From assembly GCA_963556495.2 (NCBI GenBank), contig OY747702.1, positions 17,270,403 through 17,334,402 of the forward strand: DNA of 64,000 nt, written 5' to 3'. The translations under genes were made by a program, and so were the position numbers. The stretch's first letter is position 1; each line of letters opens with the position of its first letter. Source of the DNA: Valencia hispanica. Its lineage: Eukaryota > Chordata > Actinopteri > Cyprinodontiformes > Valenciidae. Under the pieces are notes generated by a model that was not told the DNA's origin, did not search any database, and saw only the letters and a list, made by a program, of their open reading frames with translations. Positions 59,301 through 64,000 of the stretch are shown here, piece after piece.

Positions 59301-62175
59301 CTGAAACCGCTTCCTCGCACAGAGATAGAGCCGCTTCCACGGCGGCCGCATCCAAAGCTTCTACCGAGTCGTCCACCTGGGATAACGGACAGAAAACAGG
59401 ATTTGGGCGGGGAAGCTATAAAAAAGGCAAAGTCAGCGTTCTTCTATGAAATAAAAACTAAAGACTGGATTACTCACTTTTTAACTATCTTTGTGAGACT
59501 GCTCTTTTTAACTTTATTATTACATTGAAAAGAAAAATAATACTTATTTTCTCGACAAATCAGTAAAAAAATTTGTGACTAGTCTATTATCAAAAGAATT
59601 GTTTGTGGGAGCCCTAAGTTGGAGTGAAATTGCTGACTCAGTGAAGCCTTCTTCTTCCACTTTATAATAATGTAACATGAGACATAAAATCCCCAAAAAT
59701 ACAGTGAAGTCTGTGGTTGTTATGATAAATAGGGGAAACGTTCAAGGGGTACAAATACTTTTGTAAGTCACTCTATCATTCTGTCGTCTTCCTTCTTGAC
59801 TTCTGTTTAGTGAGAACTATTTGAAAACACGACTTAGATAATTCTTTAGACAAGATTTTCACTTTTCCCTCTCCTTTTTCAAACCTAATGACTCTGCCAG
59901 AGCTGGTATATTACACATTACAGAACATGTTGTTTTACTGGGCTATTGACACAAAGTCCAATAGCCAGTTTGTGGAAATGAGATAAAGAAAAACCACCCC
60001 AAAGCTCTCAAACCTTTTTTGTTGTGATAAACCACCACTGTAAGACAGTCATAACTAGTTTCTAGGTCATGGAAGCCCTTATGCTGCTTTTACACACACA
60101 AAAAGACACACTTAATACCTTCTCCTCTATGATGGCAATGATGTCTCCCACGGTCTCCAGGTCCAGCTCATCCCCCATGTAAGACACAGCTACCAGGTCC
60201 TCCTCTGCTAGCCCCGTCTCCTCGTTGAGCTCTGCCTTCACTGCAGCTTCTGCATCACTCTCTGCAAACACACACAGATATTAAGGTAAGTACGGGTGAA
60301 CATGCATTTACAGCCCAGTTCTGAGTTTACTCAGGGATCCCTTTGTGGTCCTTAAGTCAAACTAGACCCACGGATACGGCTCTGTTAACGTTGATGTTTT
60401 TTGCCCCCTTTATCCACAACAACACGAGTTCAGAGTTAAATTCTCAAAAATACTTTTAGATCCAAGGAAAGTTATTTTATTTTTTTTAAATCACAAATTA
60501 AAGCAGCCACATCACAACTACAAGAACTGTATGAGAGATGAAAAAGTGGACAATGGCAATAATTATGCTTTGAAATAAGCAAAGCACAAGCCATTGAGTT
60601 GATTTATGAAAGAGTTTTGAATTGAGGTTCGGTGAAACGGTTAGCTAAGACCAAAGAGGACCTCTGCCTCTACACAACTCCTTTCCCAAAACCTTAAGAG
60701 GAGTTTATGTCAACCCTATTTTATGAACCTATAAATCCTCATCATGTTTGCATACGGTGATTATTTACACAGGAAATGGAAACAGGAGGCTGTGATATTC
60801 ATGTATGAAATGAAACCTGAGAATAAAACATGCAAAGCATTTCTGATCAGACTGTTTGATGTGAAGGTAACCCAGTGCAAAAAAAATCAAATAAAAAAAT
60901 AAATAAATGAAACAGCGTCTCACTTAAATATCTCGTATTACGCAGCTAATCTGACTGGAAACACTTTATATGCAAGTGTTTCATGCAGGAAGCTCATTGG
61001 TGGCGCACCTCCTACCTCCATTTCCAGTGTAAAATATTATCAGCTTCTTTTTATTTTTATGACATGACAACAGTTTAAGGGTTCATAAAACATGATATTT
61101 TATACACTGGACGTCCTTGACGACGGTAGATGTCAGCTTTGGCCTTGGCCCCTCTGGGACTAGCAGTTAGCTTCAGTCTCCAAGTAAACTGGATTCATAA
61201 TAGATGAAGCACTAACCTACATTAGAAAATACTGCGCTAAAAGATGCCAAGCATGCACAAGCCTTCAGTGTCTTGAGTTAGCTTACCTGTAAAGACTTCA
61301 TGACCGGGGACTAAAGCAGTAGCTGTAGCTGCAGTCTGTACACCGTTGGTTAAACTTGCCGTCGTGTCTCCTTCTGATACCTGACACCAAAAATACCCCA
61401 AAAACATCAAATAAACCCAGCCTGAGAATTATCATACATTCAAAAGCTGGAAACAACACCTTCAAAAGAAACACAGAAACAAAAAGGTTTTGCTACAAAT
61501 TACATTTTGTTCTCACAAGCATTTCATTTAATTATTGTTGTCTTGTAATGTTGTTAAGTAGCTCTTCAAGCCAAGCCTGAACTCACCATTCGTGGACTGG
61601 CTGAGATGAGGTTTCCTTTCTTCAGAAGCTCTGATAACAGAGGCGACGGTGGCGGCGTGGCCTTCTGCGTTAGGAGTCTTTTCTGAGGCGAGTCATCGAC
61701 CAGAGCAGCCAGGCCTCCATCTTTTGGCCCCGACACCGGAGGGTCCACTGCTGGCAGAAACACTCCGACCCCCTGAGCCTGACAGAGACAGAAGGTTGAA
61801 ACAAAACCTCTTCCCTGTATACATTATACTATACGGTTTCAACTGACTCCTGGTATGAAATAAAAGACGCAAAACACCAAACAGAACAAACAAAGCTATT
61901 CTGTTGAATCTTAAGCAAATTTACACCTCATGTCTAACTCAACAGCTGATATAATTTCCTAATTGGCACTGCCATAAGTGCTAAAACAAAGTGGAGAGGT
62001 TTCCTTACAACTGAGTGGATTGTGGTGTCCTCTGAGGTGACGCCGTCGGTATCCATGTGGGGCGTGGGGACTGCAGAGTCTGCCTGAGCGTCGTGGTTCG
62101 GGGTGCTCGCCCCCAGAGGAGAACGTAAGGTAACACTGGGGAGGCGCTTCGGCATGTTTTTCATTGCCAGACGTG
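53325..62175 (-). CDS. brd8: Bromodomain-containing protein 8, C-terminal part (5' end beyond window)
   Basis: Subunit of the nuclear NuA4/TIP60 acetyltransferase complex. Twelve exons join in phase to 606 codons: 62175-62009, 61778-61587, 61380-61287, 60261-60119, 59376-58938, 58855-58818, 58738-58542, 57822-57730, 57593-57525, 57418-57133, 54248-54204, 53384-53325. Order of content: PKRLPSVTLRSPLG; SPLLSELLKKGNLISASPRM; DLVAVSYMGDELDLETVGDI; acidic region; bromodomain from IWKKAIMLVWRAAANHRYAS to FQNAIMYNSSDHDVY with the acetyl-lysine Asn; C-terminus FLLSLF/DGGTRGRR. All match human BRD8 as I know it. The N-terminal SANT/coiled-coil exons lie to the right. Confidence 0.95.
54204..54248 (-). 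CDS. brd8: brd8 45-nt exon
   Basis: DSVPMASPAFLLSLF; human DSVPMGSPAFLLSLF. Lies 2.9 kb from the previous exon; donor TTT|gtaagt. Confidence 0.93.
54555..54937. mobile_element. Tc1-like MITE/relic in a brd8 intron
   Basis: Inverted ends of about 40 bp: left cagtggtgtgaaaagtgttt, right complement of caatggtgtgaaaaatcgtt. Left flank TA; the right flank is CA (mutated). The interior shows degraded transposase-like sequence (ttggatcattgtcctgctgc). Confidence 0.75.
55455..55980 (+). mobile_element. Rex1-type LINE 5' fragment in a brd8 intron
   Basis: Matches the 5'UTR and early endonuclease region of the copy at 43230-43900 (tggtggcagcacgctggagt, ctggggtcatccaggacaag-like sequence at 55928) with many indels. 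Antisense to brd8; 3' part absent. Confidence 0.7.
56380..56930. mobile_element. Non-autonomous DNA-element copy in a brd8 intron
   Basis: The right end gatggagaagtataatctag is the inverted match of 10060-10085. GC-rich segments (gtctgtgattggtcgg, gccagacccgccagaaaa) also recur near 10190-10260 and 10500. Left end uncertain. Confidence 0.5.
57133..57418 (-). CDS. brd8: brd8 exon (bromodomain core)
   Basis: (R)PMDLSAVKKNIESGVIRTTA through AKSLRGREGNRKPGEPAEK; Asn of MYNSSD is the acetyl-lysine reader residue. Donor AAG|gtgggc. Confidence 0.95.
57525..57593 (-). CDS. brd8: brd8 69-nt exon (bromodomain ZA loop)
   Basis: (R)YASVFLQPVSDDIAPGYHSI then VH plus AG; matches the ZA loop of human BRD8 (YANVFLQPVTDDIAPGYHS). 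Too short for ordinary ORF calling; acceptor gttgcag, donor CACAG|gtccga (weak). Confidence 0.9.
57730..57822 (-). CDS. brd8: brd8 exon (bromodomain start)
   Basis: (L)STCGEDQEAVQAQKIWKKAI to WRAAANH plus AG; helix Z of the bromodomain. Confidence 0.93.
57871..58401. mobile_element. TTAA-flanked MITE, copy 2 (brd8 intron)
   Basis: TTAA (57871-57874) then aggggacatgctatgc; right end ataacatgttccct. The interior matches 2534-3025 throughout (gcaaatgtcacttttttca, acaagatgggtgggcgtggt, gcaaagaacttcatt). The right TTAA is lost. Confidence 0.7.
58542..58738 (-). CDS. brd8: brd8 exon
   Basis: EVKEEGGSEADPDEGMELKE to SSPASSSQ plus CT; contains EDGYGPPSQRYTIDSLASS. The donor CAGCT|gtaggt must be used, since reading on meets TAG at once. 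Confidence 0.9.
58818..58855 (-). CDS. brd8: brd8 38-nt micro-exon
   Basis: Completes G|AC and encodes DSEDSSVSGKESK; donor AAG|gtaacc. Confidence 0.85.
58938..59376 (-). CDS. brd8: brd8 exon (long acidic linker)
   Basis: VDDSVEALDAAAVEAALSLC onward to PPCL plus one base; Ser/Glu-rich and low in conservation, with a likely KxE sumoylation-type motif (IKSE). Exon start ccccag|GTG on the minus strand. Confidence 0.9.
59690..59775 (+). mobile_element. Tc1-like terminus in a brd8 intron
   Basis: Ends acaaatacttttgtaagtca, similar to the Tc1 end at 12843-12863. 59570-59620 resembles another common repeat also seen at 27818-27860 (gtgactagtctat). Confidence 0.4.
60119..60261 (-). CDS. brd8: brd8 exon
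   Basis: (E)SDAEAAVKAELNEETGLA then EEDLVAVSYMGDELDLETVG, DIIAIIEEK, the most conserved segment outside the bromodomain. Confidence 0.93.
61287..61380 (-). CDS. brd8: brd8 exon
   Basis: VSEGDTTASLTNGVQTAATA to VFT plus one base; donor ACAG|gtaagc. Poorly conserved linker; supported by phase. Confidence 0.8.
61587..61778 (-). CDS. brd8: brd8 exon
   Basis: 192 nt, phase 0-0; AQGVGVFLPAVDPP to LISASPRM, with DDSPQKRLLTQKATPPPSPL strongly conserved. Confidence 0.9.
62009..62175 (-). CDS. brd8: brd8 exon (first in window)
   Basis: Encodes (A)RLAMKNMPKRLPSVTLRSP through TTIHSV; compare human TPPRRLPTVMVRSP. Donor GTT|gtaagg; starts with two bases of a split codon. Confidence 0.85.
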
Positions 62176-64000
62176 CTGTGACAGACACGGAGGGTCAAAG
62201 GCAGAAAAAAGCGACTTTATATCTCTTAATGAGGAATTAAGAAGCTTTCAGGGGTCTTGAATAAATCCTTTTCACACAGACTAACGGAGATAATCTGGTT
62301 AGTGGGAATACTCCCGCTAGTGTACTAGAATGAAACATGACAACCATCGTAAGCCCACTACAACGTAATTACAAAGTAACCAAAATATCTGTAGAAAAGA
62401 TATAAAGCAATAGGAAGAACAATATTTCCCAGTAGATGATCCGGTTTGGGCCACGGTTCAGCTTGTTAAGTCAGACAGCCTCACATCTGAATCTAACATG
62501 CCTTGGTATGGAGAAGAGCCCACTGTCGATTCAAGTAGCCTGGTCCCAGGGCTGATAAGCAAGACCAAAGCATGAGTCCTCCACCACCATGTTTAGTTTT
62601 TTACCATTCACGGCTCTAAGAATTACAGCCAAACATCTTAACTTTGCTCCCACCAGCCTAAGAGATGCTGATCTTAACATGTATTAGAGAGAAGATCGCC
62701 TTCAAACCAACCACAGTTGTTCAGTTTTTGACCATAGGTGATGTTATGAGTTTTAACATTTAACATGCTAAATGAGGTCTGTAGAGTCTGAGATGGAGCT
62801 CTAAGTAGTTTTCTAATTTCTCTGAGCCTTTATGGTCTGGAAGTCCACTCCTGGAGAAATTAGTAATGGTCTCAAACATTTCCCATTGGTAAACTATTTT
62901 TCACTGTAGAATGGATGGATCTTGTAACCCAGATGGATCAGCCACTGCTGATATCTATGCTCCACAGCAGCAAACTGCCATAACTCCTGCTTTTACAAGT
63001 GTGTAGTGCTTGTGTAGAAATGTTCCTAAAAATAAGAACAGCTCTGTCCATGCAAAAACACAGCATCTAGTGGTAGAACGAGGGAACTACAACATTGAAT
63101 CAGTTTATTACCTCCGCCAAGGAGCTCATGTTGGCGTCTGTCTGTCTTTTAGCAAAATAAGAGGTAAGTTATGGACGGATTTAGATTAAACTTTAAGGAA
63201 ATTTTACAAATTTGCCAAGAAATAAAGAATTCCAGTTTGGGGGTGATCATGCATGGTCAAGAGATCCTGTGAATCACAATCTGGGGTGGTTGGGGGTGCA
63301 AGGTGCGCTCTCCGTGTGCTCGTTTTACTTGTCACATCAAAGCGCTTCAGTTTAAAATGATGTTGTTGCACTTCTAAATAAAAGGTTTGCCATCTGTACT
63401 GTGGAAACTGGATGGTCCTGGTCATCTGTGAAGCAGGTTGACGCTGTCCCCAATGCGTACTGATGACAGCCAACACATTGTCTCCAATAACGCATGGCCA
63501 CACGTGTATTAAATGTTATTATCTGTGGAGGATCTGACCCAGCTGTGTGCTGAGGGACGTTTTACAGTGCTCAGTTTGAACCATTGCTCTCCCTTTATTT
63601 CCAACAGGAACCTCTCCACTGTCACGACTGCATTCACTGCCTCTGTCACTCTCTCCCAAGCGCTGTTCTTTATTTTTTTTTATTGGTTACCCCTGAGCTA
63701 ATAGAACCAAACAGCAATGTTCGGGACAAATTTAACTGATTTAATTTATTCGAAGTAGTTAATTATTTCCAAAGAAGTGAATAAATGCTTTGCCACATTT
63801 TTTTTTGTCTGCAGCAGGAATATAACTGCTGCGTACCGTTAGTAATAGAAGGCAAAAAACTATTTGTGTGAATGAATGGATGAATTTGCATCAACTATGA
63901 CAATTTTCAAAAAGTCTGTTCATCATGACTTTTTTTGCCCCACTTATGTTTCACCTCAATCTCAGTTTCCCAGAAATTCCTTTTTATCTCTCTTGGCCAT
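62176..64000 (-). other. brd8 upstream intron, no exon seen
   Basis: The next expected brd8 exon (coiled-coil before the RLAMKN segment) was not found. 63105-63300 is a second copy of the 'ttacctccgccaaggag' repeat, continuing gttatggacggatttagatt and ggtgatcatg. Confidence 0.5.
63105..63300 (+). repeat. 'ttacctccgccaaggagg' repeat, copy 2
   Basis: Longer copy of the element at 47077; shared 20 bp at the left end. Confidence 0.55.

Noticed and set aside
62560..62930. Tc1-like relic (caccaccatgtttag...)
   Set aside because: Only short, weak similarity; not enough to define an element.
1..64000. Bacterial-type systems, CRISPR arrays, phage or viral genomes
   Set aside because: No such genes or repeat-spacer structure; the only RT-type sequences are LINE or LTR-retroelement relics.

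Overview
This window is vertebrate nuclear DNA, almost certainly from a ray-finned (teleost, probably percomorph) fish. Genes are split into short exons with GT-AG introns. The protein matches are to vertebrate families, and the repeats are typical of fish: Rex1/Babar-, Rex3/RTE-, L2- and L1-type LINEs, Tc1-like, hAT and Harbinger-type DNA transposons, and a tRNA-derived SINE. All identifications come from reading the sequence by eye; no database was searched.

Four host genes are present. (1) 1605-5459 (+): the last two coding exons of calcineurin A alpha (ppp3ca-like), followed by a long U-rich 3'UTR to about 7.93 kb. (2) 25318-34460 (+): a complete STING1 gene, six coding exons, 398 aa. (3) 50492-51375 (+): a complete two-exon REDD-family gene (ddit4l-like, 199 aa) with a TATA box and stress-type promoter elements. 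(4) 62175-53325 (-): twelve 3' exons of brd8, including the whole bromodomain; its 5' end lies beyond the right edge. ddit4l and brd8 converge. PPP3CA and DDIT4L are on human 4q24 while STING1 and BRD8 are on 5q31, so this block joins two human linkage groups.

The 17 kb between ppp3ca and sting1 is a transposon graveyard: a foldback element (13.03-14.08 kb) inserted in an exon-like unknown sequence; a 4.5-kb hAT element (14,653-19,174) with a perfect 8-bp target duplication inside an antisense L2-type LINE relic, itself carrying two Rex1 fragments; a tRNA-derived SINE in the same LINE; a duplicated 225-bp segment around a gag-like relic; and a Rex3/RTE copy. STING1 introns hold Tc1-like pieces, L2 3' ends and a 2-kb L2 copy with an open RT frame. 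Between sting1 and ddit4l lie a hAT MITE, an L1 relic, a 1.74-kb Harbinger-like element with a Myb/SANT ORF, and a near full-length Rex1-type LINE with one nonsense codon.

No prokaryotic features, CRISPR arrays, operons or virus genomes were seen. STING1 (cyclic-dinucleotide sensing at the ER), calcineurin (Ca2+ phosphatase), DDIT4L (mTORC1 restraint) and BRD8 (NuA4/TIP60 chromatin complex) are independent genes, not a pathway cluster. The most useful second-look items are the interrupted exon-like ORF, the UG-repeat splice acceptor of ppp3ca, the STING1 tail, and the precisely bounded nested elements.
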